Assembly: GCA_033030425.1 (NCBI GenBank)
Contig: JAUFSD010000016.1
Span: 62,001 to 126,000 of the forward strand
DNA length: 64,000 bases
Reading direction: 5' to 3'
Origin: Verpa conica
Taxonomy: Eukaryota > Ascomycota > Pezizomycetes > Pezizales > Morchellaceae
The notes under the pieces are model-generated. The model did not search any database. It had not been told where the DNA came from and saw only the letters and a program-made list of their open reading frames with translations. How positions within the stretch are numbered: the first letter of the stretch is position 1; each line of letters starts with the position of its first letter. This document shows, piece after piece, positions 43,915 through 56,500 of the stretch. A program made the translations under genes and the position numbers.

Positions 43915-43934
43915 GAAGAGAGAGAGAGAGAGCC
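43915..43934. repeat. GA microsatellite
   Basis: Dinucleotide ag/ga repeated about nine times. Confidence 0.8.
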
Positions 43935-44489
43935 TATGAGCACGTGTTGGAACTTTAGGCGACAAAACACCGAGTGTAGCGTCACCCCCTCTCATGCTGA
44001 TTGAGGGGTATAGGCCGAACACCAAGAAAGCTCCCTAACCAGTACCCAGGGTGGGGGCCCCCAAAAAAAGTATATGCGGAAATATGTAATCCAGGAAAGC
44101 AACCAGCCAGACAGGTACAGGAACATGATCTCGGGTCTCGTGTTGTACTGTACTACACGCATGTATATGTACATACGTACCTACTGGGGAAGATAGGGAT
44201 CGGGTCCTTACTACCGGCCGGCACGTGTAAAGCGAGAGAGAAAAAAACAAAAACAAAAAGGCCCCAACATTAAGCGGAGCTGTATGTACTTTGCTTTTTT
44301 TTCACGTTCCCTTGATTGCTTGATTACTTTTTCTTCTTCTCCGAAAGGTTTGAATCGTAATCGCGATTGTGGGTATGGGCAATAATGACAAGTCGAGAAG
44401 TCTATATTTGAAAAAAGGGAAAAAAAAAAAAAATGCATGTTACGAAAATACTATGTTGGAAAAAAAGAAATAGTTGGATTGGTTAGTGT

Positions 44490-44508
44490 GGCTGTGTGTG
44501 TGTGTGTG
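44490..44508. repeat. GT microsatellite
   Basis: Dinucleotide tg repeated about nine times. Confidence 0.8.
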
Positions 44509-44908
44509 GTGAGGGCGGAGGGATATTTATAGGGTCCACACACACCACCCGATAAGTGGTTTTTTGATGTATATGCAAAGACGGACGGGCCAAGCCGAAG
44601 TTTCCTTCCTTCTTTTCTTTTTTATCTTTTTTCTGCCCTTTTGGCTGGCAGAAAGGTTCGATATAGATATACATGTACATAGTAACTTAATATAGCTGCT
44701 TATCTACATATACGTATATATGTATGTGTGACGCGGGGTTTCGTGGATGATGATGCTAATATTTACTCAGGGTGCAGTAGTGCACTGTCTTACTGTAGAT
44801 ATAGATAGGGCACAGTAGATATATTATTATAATTATGATATACGATAACCGTCCATAAGAAGGCGAATTTCTGTGGCTGTGGCACGTGTGTGTGGGGAGG
44901 GGAGAAGT

Positions 44909-45061
44909 ACAGCGGACGGTAAAAAAGATCGAGAAACGCCACACACGAGAATCAGCGTTCCTATTCGTTCTTTAGGTTTTTGGCAAAGATTCTAGTAGTA
45001 GGATTGGCCACAATATCCTGGTAACAGACCCTGGTTTCTCGATCTTTTTTACCGTACGCTG
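44909..45061. mobile_element. MITE-like element 1
   Basis: A 153-bp element is flanked by TA on each side. The terminal inverted repeats are about 29 bp with one mismatch, starting CAGCG[G/T]ACGGTAAAAAAG. The interior has no coding capacity. TA target duplication and CAG...CTG ends suggest a non-autonomous Tc1/mariner-type DNA transposon. Confidence 0.75.
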
Positions 45062-46156
45062 TAAGTATTTGGGATTTGTACCGAGTGACGATAGATGAAC
45101 CCCTCCGGCCCCTCTCTCGCCCCCCCGCTACTGGCTTGGTTGCCTTGTGTGACCAAGTGCTCCGATAGACCGCGACATATATAGGCATAAATCCTAACGG
45201 CTAATATTTCTTTTTGTTTCAAATCTCCGAGGGAGGGAGGGTTAGAAATGCCATTGTGTGGGGTAGCAATGTATACCCTACATACCTTCAACACATAAGC
45301 ATAAAAGTGCAGATGTACTCAGCGGTTTGATCGAGATGATCTTAATGCACTTGCGCTCTAGGAGCCAATTGCATGTTTTGATAGTTGGGTATCCGCGACA
45401 GGGAGTTTGTCGTGGTGGGGGTAGAAAGATACCTGGGGGGGATGGGGAGGGTTCTTGTTGGCGAGCCAACCGTCCGTCACATCCCTGTTCCTCAGGTATA
45501 AGTATCCCTCCATGAAACACCAATCAAACAAGTGGCGAGATGGAGGTTTATGCTTAGTACTAAGCCCTCGCCGGACACTATTTGGTAGAGTCTCTGGTGG
45601 GGAAACAAATATTCATGGACTAGTGACTTACGATGCTCGATTGGTGGTACTTGCTATTGTGCTTTAAAATGAAGATGTCTTGAGAGAGATGGGCGTGCGG
45701 CGTAGGTTGGTGGTTATGTGGTTTCTAGAGAGACCCCCGCTTTTTGATCGCATTGATACATGGGTTCAGCTCCTGAGTGTAGTGGGCGTTCTATAGATAC
45801 GGTACGCGGTGCCATGAGATTCAGCATCAAATCCGGAGGTAGATTCGTCCGTTATCTACAAATAGGCGTTTCTTCGTGGCACTTGGGATAAGGGCAAAAC
45901 TGTTGGTGTTTTACATATCTGGCGAGAGCATTAGAGTTATATATCAGTAATAAAGGATTAAATGAAGCATGTGAAATAATCATAGCTTATTCAGTTCAGA
46001 CACGAGACATCACTCGGTATTTGTGATTTTATAAAGAAATGAGAAACTTGATATCACGGTAGAGACTCTAGAATAGACCTGGGGTTAGCGGGCGGGGTGT
46101 CTAAAGTACTTTTCACTTTTATAGCCAGTTTGAAGGGTTTGAAGAATGTCTCAGTT

Positions 46157-46171
46157 TAACCCTAACCCTAA
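46157..46171. repeat. Interstitial telomere-like repeat
   Basis: taaccctaaccctaa is 2.5 units of the fungal telomeric repeat TTAGGG. Shorter copies occur at 46477-46486 and 47720-47732. Confidence 0.75.
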
Positions 46172-47163
46172 TGGTAGTTTAAATGTCTTAGTGGTTCTAG
46201 TGATCTTTCGCCATTTGTGTCTCTTTAAAGCAACATAGTACTTGGATAGTAATCTTTATTGCACTTGTGACCTACCCCAATCACGGTTCAGCATAAGTAT
46301 TATTATTATCAGTAGTATTTAATCATATGTGCGCTTATTCGATGATGCGGTCTGTTTTTACTATGAAAGGGCAGAATCCAAACGTGTTAGAACTTCAAGC
46401 TTCCCCCAGCCAAGAGGACCGCCTCTGGAAAGTCACGAAAAATGACTCGGTATGGCGCTGTCCAGGTGCCGGGAGAAACCCTAACCCTTATTAAAATATA
46501 CCATGTGAGGGATTTTGGGTTAAATATATTTAACGAGCACTCGTCTGATGCGGCTTATTTTGTAGATACATGTAAGTATCGCCTTGTTTGTTCTTGGCAT
46601 AAGATGGGGGTACTGATTGACAGTGTCAAAAACGAGGCTCTCTAGGATAGCTGGACATGGCTACACAAACAAGGCCAGTTTATGTTTCCCCAGACTCTAA
46701 AAGGGAACCGGTGATACCTGTGATGGTGACGTTGCATCGCGGTGAACGGAGAGAGAGGATTTACAATCTTTTGGGGCAGGACAGGGGGCTTTTAACAGGG
46801 GTGGCGGCTGTGGCGTAGCTGTAACGTCATCAAGCTGGTTCCAAGGAATTCTGGCAATTCTGGCTGATTTTACAAACTTCATTTCACAGAGAATGGAAGG
46901 AGACTCGAGAGAACATCAGCTCTACATAGTACGAGGGACATCGTGATTGACGTTTCTAGGCCAAGAACCGGGAATGGGTAGAATCAACACCGAGCCGCAA
47001 CACCTGTCAAGGAAATACAATACAGTAGGGGGTTGGATTTAAATACGGATAAACCCAGATCTCCCCTCTAAACTCCCTCTCTCCTCTACACACTTGTACC
47101 TACACCGAAGAAAGGAAGTATCACCATCCACGACTGGCTTAGTTGATCCATACCACTACAATC

Positions 47164-49335
47164 ATGGCAGCCCTCTTCGATGCTCTCAAAACCTTATCCC
47201 CCACCACAGCCGCTGACCTCCCATCATCCGATGACCTCCCCGGATACCTTGTCAACTGTCTCAAAGACACCCACGTCCTCATCAATTCGCTCCCCTCACC
47301 CAGCGTCTCACCCTGCGCGCTGCCAGCAGATCCGAGTCTCGAGTCGCTGCAGAAGGAATGGAAGCCTGTCAAGCTTGGCACAAAGGAGAACCCGATGGGG
47401 TTTAGCGTGTATAAGCTATCCTCGAAAGATGGGCGCGGGTCATGGTTTGCGAGGAGAAGCGTTCATGAGGAACTGGGCTTTAGGAAGTTTCGCGCAGGGC
47501 TGATGCGAGAGTTCGAATTCGGAGCAGAGAGAGGGAGTAGCATTAGAGGTGTTGGGAGGGAGAGGCAGGTGGAGAGGCAGCGGTGCTCGTTAGGTCAAGC
47601 TGAAGGTACCATCATTCATCTTTATCAGTTTATGTTTTCAATATTAGGATCTGCATCTCGGCTGTGGCTCTTTTGTAGAGTTCTCTTTGGGAAGGTGGCG
47701 ATAATTTGATCAACATTTCTAACCCTAACCCTGGATATAGTAAACTACCTCACCGCCCAATTCCCTGGACCTTCAGCACCAAGGGACTTTGTGCTTGCGT
47801 CCTTCAGTTCTTCTGCACACCCTGATGACCTAGCCGCCTCATCAAATTCTGAATCCTCGGGCACTCGCTCTAGATCCTCCTCTAACACCACCTCGGCTTC
47901 CGATGGGCCGAAGCCCCGCCAGTTCACGATGATATCCCGCCCGCTGAAAGACCATCCTGAGTGCCCAGAGCGGCAAGGGTATGTCAGGGGTCAGTTTGAG
48001 AGTGTGGAGTTTATTAGGGAGATCCCAGCGGTTTGTCATCCGCCGATCAATAGACGGAGTATGGATGTGGAGATAAAGAGGGTGCACAGTGTGCCGAATG
48101 TGTCGAGTTTACAAGAGGAAGAGGAAGAGAGAGTGGGCAGGAAGAGGGGAAAGACTATCACATTCGCAGATGGAAGTGTCCCGGGTGGTGAGGAAATTAT
48201 TAGCCCTCGAAGTAATAACCCCCTGAGTTTCTGAGGTGAGAAAGTAGCTGACAGATTTGCGGAAGCAGCGGAGTCAGTACCACAGCCCCACCCTGAACAG
48301 AATCCGGTAGAATGGATAATGATCACTCGCTCTGATCCTGGCGGTAGTGTCCCTAGGTGGATGGTAGAGCGTGGCACTCCCGGTGGAATCGTGAAGGATG
48401 CGGAGAAGTTCCTTGACTGGGCGGCGAAGAAGGACGATATTGAGGATCAGTACCCTGATGAAACTGAGTACGAAGAAACAATGGAAGGGGCAAGGGTTGG
48501 TGGTTTAGAAGGCATTGAAGAGGGTATAGTGCCTGGACAACAGGTTCAGGTAGAGTCGAAGAGGGAGATTCCTGGGAGCGTACCAAGTGAACTAGAGGGG
48601 ATTGAGGCCCCAGTAGTGGAAACACAGCAGGAAGGAGCAGGACTGCTGTCCACTGCAGTTTCAACCGTCACAGCTGGAATGTCTATGCTTGCTCCATCAA
48701 TAATAACATCCTCTTCCACCACCCCCTCAATCAGTGAAACTGCAACTTTAAACGACGAGAACACCCCACCCACGATAAAAGGTAGCACTGGTGCTAACAC
48801 TCCCGAAACCGATACCGACTCCATCGGTGATGATGCAGCATCTATCAACTCGTTCGCCACAGCTCTCTCAAACGACCCCGAGCCTGAGCACGACACGGCT
48901 TCTCTCAATTCGATATCTACAAATACTGCTTCTGGGGGTACTAGAACCCATGAGGAGAAAGCACTCGCCCGTCTTCTCCGCGAAAAGGCAAAATTGACAG
49001 AAAAGCTCGAGCGCCAGCGATCCCGCGAAAGAAAGAAGAGGAGTAAAGATGATGAGCGTGAGCAGAAGCTTCTAGAGAAACATATGAAGGAGGTCGAGAA
49101 GCGGGAGGCGAGGTATAATAAGGATATTGAGAAGGCGAGGAAGAGAGAGGAGAAGAGGAAGGCCAAGGAGTTGACTAAAGAGCAGAGGGAAGTGGCAGAG
49201 TTGAAAAAGGTGGTTGAAGGGTTGACGAAGGAGAATCTAGCGCTAAAGGAGAGGGTTGAGATGTTGGAGGGGAGAGAAAGAGTCAAGGAGGCAGAAGCAG
49301 CTGTTATAGGTGGGACTGGGATGGAGGATGTGTAA
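47164..49335 (+). CDS. DUF3074 protein with coiled-coil tail
   Basis: Three exons are predicted (47164-47605, 47741-48187, 48245-49335), giving 659 aa in a consistent frame. Landmarks of the fungal DUF3074 (START-like) family: KENPMGFSVYKL, WFARRSVHE, TAQFPGPSAPRDFV, GYVRGQFESVEFIREIP, NPVEWIMITRSDPGGSVPRWMVERGTPGGIV. The START-like fold suggests lipid or small-ligand binding, but the function is unknown. Residues about 540-650 are Lys/Glu/Arg-rich and predicted coiled coil; the stretch before is Ser/Thr-rich and probably disordered. The second intron is inferred because a stop at 48232 must be removed; its exact borders are less sure. An ATG at 47143 is an alternative start. Confidence 0.85.
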
Positions 49336-49659
49336 TTTGCGGGATTTATTTTTGGAAAGCGGGTATTTGTATAGTATTGGGAAAGCTTTTGTGGTTTTTT
49401 TTTTGAACTTGCTTATTTTTTCTGTTTGTACTGTTGATGGTATTTTCTTTTCTTTTCTTTTCTTCTTTGATGACACTTCTCCGAGTTTGGGATGAAGTGG
49501 GTCGAGTACATATGGGTTAGATACCCTACGATGATACGATAGGAGTGATTGATTAAATTGGAATCGGCTTTTGGTTTGTATATTTGCGATCAAATGGGTT
49601 TCTTGAGTAGTTATTAGCACTCGAATTTGGTAATAATGAAAGATAAGTGACATGGTGAA

Positions 49660-49860
49660 TTGTAATCCCGTGATATGTTGGCCGAGTGATCTCATATGAT
49701 GTAAATATCACCTTCAGTTAAGATACTACATATAGTAAAGCACAATTAACTCTATCTCCTAGAATTATAGAGCACCATATACTCACATGTAACTAGAGCT
49801 ACAATAGCAGCGCTTTTTGAGGGTAGCGGTGGTATTTTCAACTAGCATCACCAGAGTCCT
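49660..49860 (+). repeat. Diverged non-coding repeat, copy 1
   Basis: Shares blocks ccgagtga, cctcagttaa-like, tagtaaagc and atagcagcgc in the same order as 51605-51790. Confidence 0.55.
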
Positions 49861-50182
49861 GAAGAGCTGTAGCAATAGAGTGAATATCAACAGACTTACC
49901 CGGCACTCATAGTGCACCATGTGCTGTTGCGGCTCAGCAACTGACAATTTCCTCAGGGGTGGGCTCTCCTATTTACTAGGGTCTGGTCTTAAAAATAAAT
50001 TCTACAAGAGTCACGTTACTCCGCTACTGTCACACAGTAACGCTCACGACGACGGCAAAGACGAGTAGTTTCACAACCATTCTCTCTACCATCCGCTGCG
50101 ACAGTCTCTAGTAGAATTAATGCGCTACTCAGAACCCAGATGTCCAATTGGTATTTTGATGTCCTCAATGAAGATTCTACTA

Positions 50183-50371
50183 CAGCACAATCGCCCTATA
50201 AGAGACCGGGTTATAAGAATAATCTCCTTTGTAAGAGTACGCACTCCCGAAGAGACAGGGATTACTTTGTATGTGTAGTGAGCCTTTTCTATAATAATAT
50301 CCACCCCCTATAAGGATATAACACTACTTTAATTTCATATTCTTATAGGGCGATCTCGCTGTAGTGACCAT
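50183..50371. mobile_element. MITE-like element 2
   Basis: A 189-bp element is flanked by TA. The ends CAGCACAATCGCCCTATAAGA and its near-complement (18 of 21 positions) form terminal inverted repeats. Subterminal attcttata-type motifs link it to the element at 62611. No coding capacity. Confidence 0.75.
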
Positions 50372-51604
50372 AAAACCCCTTGACTCGCTAACTAACCCCC
50401 CTGTTCTCACTAGAGACTGTACGAACCTCGGTGTCCCAAAGATATCTTGAGGTATTTCGGGTACATATGTAGCTTAGCCGAAGGACTCTATGTATTTATG
50501 ATTAATTCATTCACCCCCCATTGGGGTTATTTCGGTATTCACGCGGGAAAGTGCACAGGATTCTTTGGGGAATACTTTATCTGCAATTCTAAGGAAGGTT
50601 ACTTTGGCGAGTGTTTTAATATAGTTGAAGTTCATTATAGGAATACAGTCAGTTGCGAATACGGTCTGATGGCGACAGGGGTCGGACTATCTATGAGGTA
50701 CTGAGAGGACTATTGATGGGGTACTGGATGGGATAAAGATTAGGGGGGGGGATAGAAGTGTTATAAATTGGCTTCTGTGTTTTGACTGACTTCTCTAAAA
50801 TATGAACCTATTCAGGCAACTTTTTTTGGGTACCTTTCCTATAGTCTTGTACCCCTTCGATATATAGTCCGCGCCAAGTCAGGCCCCTGTCCGCCACCAG
50901 ACCATACCCGCCGTCCGGCCGCAACTTACTGTACGGTCGGGGGGATATTCTTACAGGGGGAGGAGTGTTCTAACCTAATAGGGGATATCTTAAGTAGTTA
51001 GAGCATTTGCCAGATGTAGTCTAGCGCGGCTCTTCTCAGGGTTTCTGCTAAGAGAGCTACTGTAGCGCTTATTTGGTATTAGGAGAAGGGGAAGGGGCAT
51101 GGGTATTATGTAGGGCGGCATAGGGAGGTGTAGTCTAAGATATAGAAACTCCCTATTATTGATATCCGAGGAACGGTAGGGTAGAAGGAGATTTATGGAT
51201 GATTGCAGGATGGGTTAACGGTGCTTTGTATGTTTCTTCTATAGGGTGTTATTGTTATGCGTAGGTTGTGTGAGAAGTCAAGAGAGTAGGGTTTTCCAAG
51301 AAAAAGTAAAAGCAAAGAGAAAAAGGTTTCTTGAGTGATTATAAGCGCTTGACTTTAGTGAGAGAGGCGAGAAGCAGAGATAAGGGGGGGCGTGGTAATT
51401 AGTGGAGAAAGGGGGAGGGGCGCCAGAGAGAAAAACAAGGAGAATGAATAGTGGAAATGAAGAGTGGGTGAGGATAGATTAAAGAGGGCGCACTGACTTT
51501 ATTTTTTCTCTTTACTTTATTTCGTCTCAATCGTTTATTCTAGGCGCGAGTATCTTAGCCGGATGGCTGCATATATTATCAATCAATCAATCAATCGGAC
51601 GCGG

Positions 51605-51790
51605 CAAATTGTAACCCTCGTGAGGTGTAAGCCGAGTGACCCTTCATGATATAAAACAGAAAAAAAAGCCTCAGTTAATATACTAGTAAAGCGCTTGTGA
51701 TACATCCTAATTGCTAGGAGTCTATAAAACTATAGACTTATGCATAACAAGAATTAACCACGATAGCAGCGCCACCGGCACCTCGGGTGT
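51605..51790 (+). repeat. Diverged non-coding repeat, copy 2
   Basis: Second copy of the blocks described for 49660-49860. Confidence 0.55.
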
Positions 51791-53567
51791 TGCCACCGAC
51801 TCGTCATCTATTAAGAAATAGATACTGATACCAACACTTCTTTCTTCTTGAGAAAACGTCAGGTGAAGAGATTGCTGGGGGTTGTGCAAGGCGTGATGAG
51901 TAATTTAATAGTAGAGGGTCTTTATCGACTTATAGCCGCCAGATAGGACTGTGCCGTATGATACTGTTGGCTTTTTAGCTTTTGATTTATATTAAAGACT
52001 TTGTTAGTGGACTGGTAGGGCTGGCAGTTTATTGAGGGTTCGAAGCGGGGTTCGTAGGACAATTGCGTCGGAGTTAGTTCTGGGGTTGGTTAGGTTTGGT
52101 TCCACTGGGGGCAGTGTGGCATTGGCAATATATCTGGTATCGGTAAAATACGTGAGGATAATAGAGAGTAGGATCCATGGCGGTATTTTCCGTGAGGGTT
52201 TTTACCTTAGCCTTGTTTTCATAATGGAGATATTTCCTCATCACGGGGAGGGAAGCAAACCGTCGCTAAGACTTTTAACACCCCCCCTATATGCCGTTTA
52301 GGGAGAGAGAGGGTTTGCCGTATTGGGGTATCACAACCCTATCTATTAGACCCACTTTCAAAAGCCGCGTAACCGAGCGAATTTCTCGGGTGAATTTGGG
52401 GGGTGTAGACGATGTTCCTCTTTATTGCGATGGAGAGCCAGGGTGGCGCTAAGTCTGACGAGTTCCACTCCCGGCGGCGCATGCGGCGTAAGTAACAGAC
52501 GCAGGTACAGGACGGTGGAGGGCCCTGGCAGGTGGAGGCGAGCGTGGGATGGCGTCATGTGTCAGCCTTATACTAAACGGGGTTGGCTGTCCTCTTGGCA
52601 GTTTGAGGTTACTGCGGGAGGGTTAGGTCTGTTTGCTACAAGCGATGGGTCTAGGTCTGCCTGGAGAGTTAGTTTTACATGGACGAGTCATGGTTTAATT
52701 TTATGATGCTTTGCAATTTCTTTAGTTTTGATACCGGTTATAGCAGAATTCGATTAGGTGTAAGAGAGTATCACGGTGTAGTACTTTCTGGGCCAAACGC
52801 CTGATTCTCTTGGGCTCAGTATAGAGATATTACAGATATTACACCCATTGTAGAATCTCATCCCCCCAAAGAACCATCTGGGGGCCAATGCCTGGTGGTA
52901 TTAACGTTGGTGACCTTCAACAGCAACTCGCCTTGTTCTCGGCAGCCCCTGGTGGTTCTTTCCGTCTACCTCGGGGCCCCGGGTACGCGGGCGGTATACT
53001 AGCGCGGGTAATTTTGAGCGCCACTCCTCTGCGCGTTTAGGCAAATAATATTAGCGTACACATGCCCGCGATTGACTCACTATCTCGGAATCAGCCTTAT
53101 GATAAAGTTTTTCTGCTCGGCAAAGTCTTGATATTATAGCTAGCGGGTATTGGGGCCAAGAAAATAGCCCTGCATTAGATTTATCTACTCTAAACCCTAT
53201 GGTCGGGTAGTGTCCCATCTCGGCTTGTAAATTAGTAAAATTCCTCAAATAGGTAAAGTGACATATAGTTCGTAGGGGGATATGTGACACCGCTATCTAT
53301 CTGGCCCGTGAGTTCTGCTAACCAATGCAACTTCCTCGTGAGATTGTGGGATTGTATGCCATGGATTCCATGTGTAGAGTCGGCTGATGAGAGTTTCATT
53401 TGCATCTATGCCGCATATACAGAGGGAGAGCAGCGGTATTACTGCCTCTGGCTTCTCTATATAAGATGGCATATCTCGAGTCTTTCGTTTTATCTTTCAG
53501 TATCTCTGGACAGCACACAAAAAAGGCATACAACTGATCTGGATCGACTTGTCTTTTCAAAGCTATC

Positions 53568-56500
53568 ATGTCGAGACACTCTTACTCTTCCTTTACTCGG
53601 AGGCGTTTGCCTTTGCTTCTTGCACTTTTGACTGTCTTCAGTACTTTCACGGAACATGTAACCGCCAGTTCTTCAGTGGACAAATACCTCTTCAACAAGA
53701 GGGAGAGAGTCCACAGCAGACTCCACAGCAGAGATATCAGCACATGGGATCCTTTGCTTAGAAGAGCCGACGATCCGTATAGTTGCTCGGCGGATAGACC
53801 ATGTTCTAACGGAGCATGTTGCGGTAAAGAGTGAGTTTATGCAATTTCCCCTTGTATGATAGATTTGAATTAGACCAGGGTTTTTCTAACATGAACTTTT
53901 ATAGTGGCTGGGTATGATCCTAATTTATTCTCATCTGTGAGACTTATAACTAACGGGAACAGTGCGGATATGCTCCGGAATACTGTGGTGACGGATGCTT
54001 GGCAAACTGTGATGCAAAAGCTGAATGCGGCGAGTATGCCGAGGTTCCAGGCGCAACTTGCCCAGTAAGTTTTTTACATTGAATTGAGTTTCATAGGGGT
54101 GTTTGGCTAACGGCCATAGATCAATGTCTGCTGTAGTGAGTTTGGGTTCTGTGGAACAACAGAGGTATGTTCAGTCCTGTAATCTGAATGTGGGACGTAC
54201 GCTAATAGGTGAACTAGGAATTCTGCGGAACCGGATGCCAGAATGGGTGTGAGCAGCCAGGCCCAGGTGCAGCATGGGGCGGTGATGTTAGAGATATCGT
54301 TATTGGATACTATGAAGCCTGGACTGCTGGTGCAGCTGGGTGCGGTGGTTCTGTGGTTGATAATATCCCTGTCCAAGGCTTGACCCACTTGTTTTTCAGC
54401 TTCGGGTTCATCGAGCCGGATACGTATAATATTATCCCTATGCCTGGCATTGCCGAGTCTGCGTTTTCGGACGTTGTGAATACTAAGCAGAGGAACCCGG
54501 ACCTGAAGGTATATTAAGTGCTATATTAGGGTTTGTGCTGTCGGTGGCTAACCTGTCTTGATAGGTTTATATTGCTCTTGGTGGATGGACTCATAATGAT
54601 GTAAGCCAAACCTCAACTCTGATGCGGGTGATATATATACTGATAAACTATTCTAGAATGGCACAATCTGGCAACCTGTATTCAGCGATCTCGTTTCTAC
54701 TCAAGCAAAACGCACCAAGTTCATAAACGGACTACTTACCTTCCTTGCAAAGTGGGGATTCGATGGTGTTGATTTCGATTGGTAAGTCTCGGTCTAGAGC
54801 TTTTAAGGGTCTCTTGGATAAACTCAGAAGACTAACAAAGTGCTTAAACAGGGAATACCCAGGCGCAGGGGACCGTGGAGGCCAAGAGGACGATGGTGTA
54901 AACTTCACGACAATGTTGAAGGAGCTCAAAGCAGCAATTAGTGCAGGATCGAAGAACTATGGAGTGACCTTCACTGCACCAACAAGTTTCTGGTATCTAC
55001 AGTATGTAGAGCCCTTACTACAGCAGTGTGACCAGTAGCTAACCTTCGCTTAGACACTTTGACTTGGAAGCAATGATGCAATATGTTGACTGGATGAATA
55101 TGATGTCCTACGGTAGGGCTTTGTTGTTTTATATTTAATGGTGGACTCTACTGATACGTAGTCTTAGATCTACACGGCGAGTGGGATGCGCAGAATCCTA
55201 TCGGTGCAAGGGTATGTCTTGGATCTGCGGATCACATATAATCACTCGGACTCAAAGATCTGATTACTAACATGAATCAAAGGTCTTGGCACACACGAAC
55301 CTCACTGAAATCAACCTTGCACTCAACCTGATGTGGAGAAATAATGTCCCCCCAAGCCAAATTGTTATGGGATTCGGGTTCTACGGTATGTATTCATAAA
55401 TTTTCCATTCCGGCTTTTTACTTACAATGGTGTAGGCCGCACATTCACTTTGGGAGATGCATCTTGTACCCAGCCAGGTTGTGCCTTCGTCGCTGGTGGC
55501 GCAGCAGGCCCATGTACCGGTACTGCTGGATATCTTTCCTACAAGGAGATTTTGCAAATACTTGATACCACGGATGCCTACACAACTTATGACGAGGTGA
55601 ATGCAGTGAAATATTTCACTTATGATTCTGTCAACTGGGTTTCTTTTGATGACCAAGTAACTCTCAAGCAAAAAGGTATGAATTATTCTCAAACAGAGGG
55701 CTACCACGCTCTAGAGATCTTTTAATGTTTACTAATATTTTAATAGTTGATTTCGCTAGCAGTCTAGGGTGAGTTATATCAAAACGCCGTTTGGCCATGA
55801 ATCCTGAATTCAATAAACACACTCGGAGTATTTAAGGGACTAACTCATTTGCTATAGACTACGCGGTATGATGATATGGGCCATCGATCTAGATGATGAC
55901 AGCCATACTGCACTTCAGTCACTTGTGTACCCTAGGGCCTTAGATTGGGCATACTCAGGTTCACCCGCAAGCTCAATCTCATCTGGGTCGTCTACACCCA
56001 CATCTGTCGCTGTACCAGGACCAACACAGGCAGGTGTCACAACATCATGTAGTAAATACCATGTTGCAACAGCTAGTAGGTTTATTTATCCAATAGTACA
56101 AAAGGGCGTATACTGACTGTTGCACCTTTAGCTGATTACTGCTACGTAATCTGGACGACTTATGGCATTACCGCAGCGCAGTTCCAGGCATGGAATCCAT
56201 CGACTGGATCTGATCCAACAGGTGCCGATTGTTCCGTATGGCTTAGTAGGTTTTGACTCACTCCGCCTGAGAGATTTTTCTGACATTTTAGCCTATGCGT
56301 ACTGTGTTGGTGTTTCGACCTCAACTGCGGGAGCGACCTCTGGGGTAGTATCAACTTCTGTAGCGTCAGGGAATACTGCAGGAGCAACCTCTGGGGTGGT
56401 ATCTTCTGTAGCGTCAGGGAATACTGCGGGGGCGACCTCTGGGGTAGTGTCTTCTGTAGCATCAGGGAATACTGCGGGAGCGACCTCTGGAGTAGTATCT

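Larger units (their letters stand above)
43354..47163. other. Long intergenic region
   Basis: No gene is supported in 3.8 kb. It holds a GA microsatellite (43915-43934), a GT microsatellite (44490-44508), a small inverted-repeat element (44909-45061) and telomere-like repeats at 46157 and 46477. Confidence 0.5.
49336..53567. other. Long intergenic region
   Basis: No gene is supported in 4.2 kb. It contains a MITE-like element at 50183-50371 and a diverged pair of non-coding blocks (49660-49860 and 51605-51790). The 3' part includes the chitinase promoter, with no motif recognised. Confidence 0.5.

Noticed and set aside
48546..49286. 246-codon minus-strand ORF rich in Ser/Phe/Leu
   Set aside because: Antisense to the Lys/Glu-rich coiled-coil tail of the DUF3074 gene.
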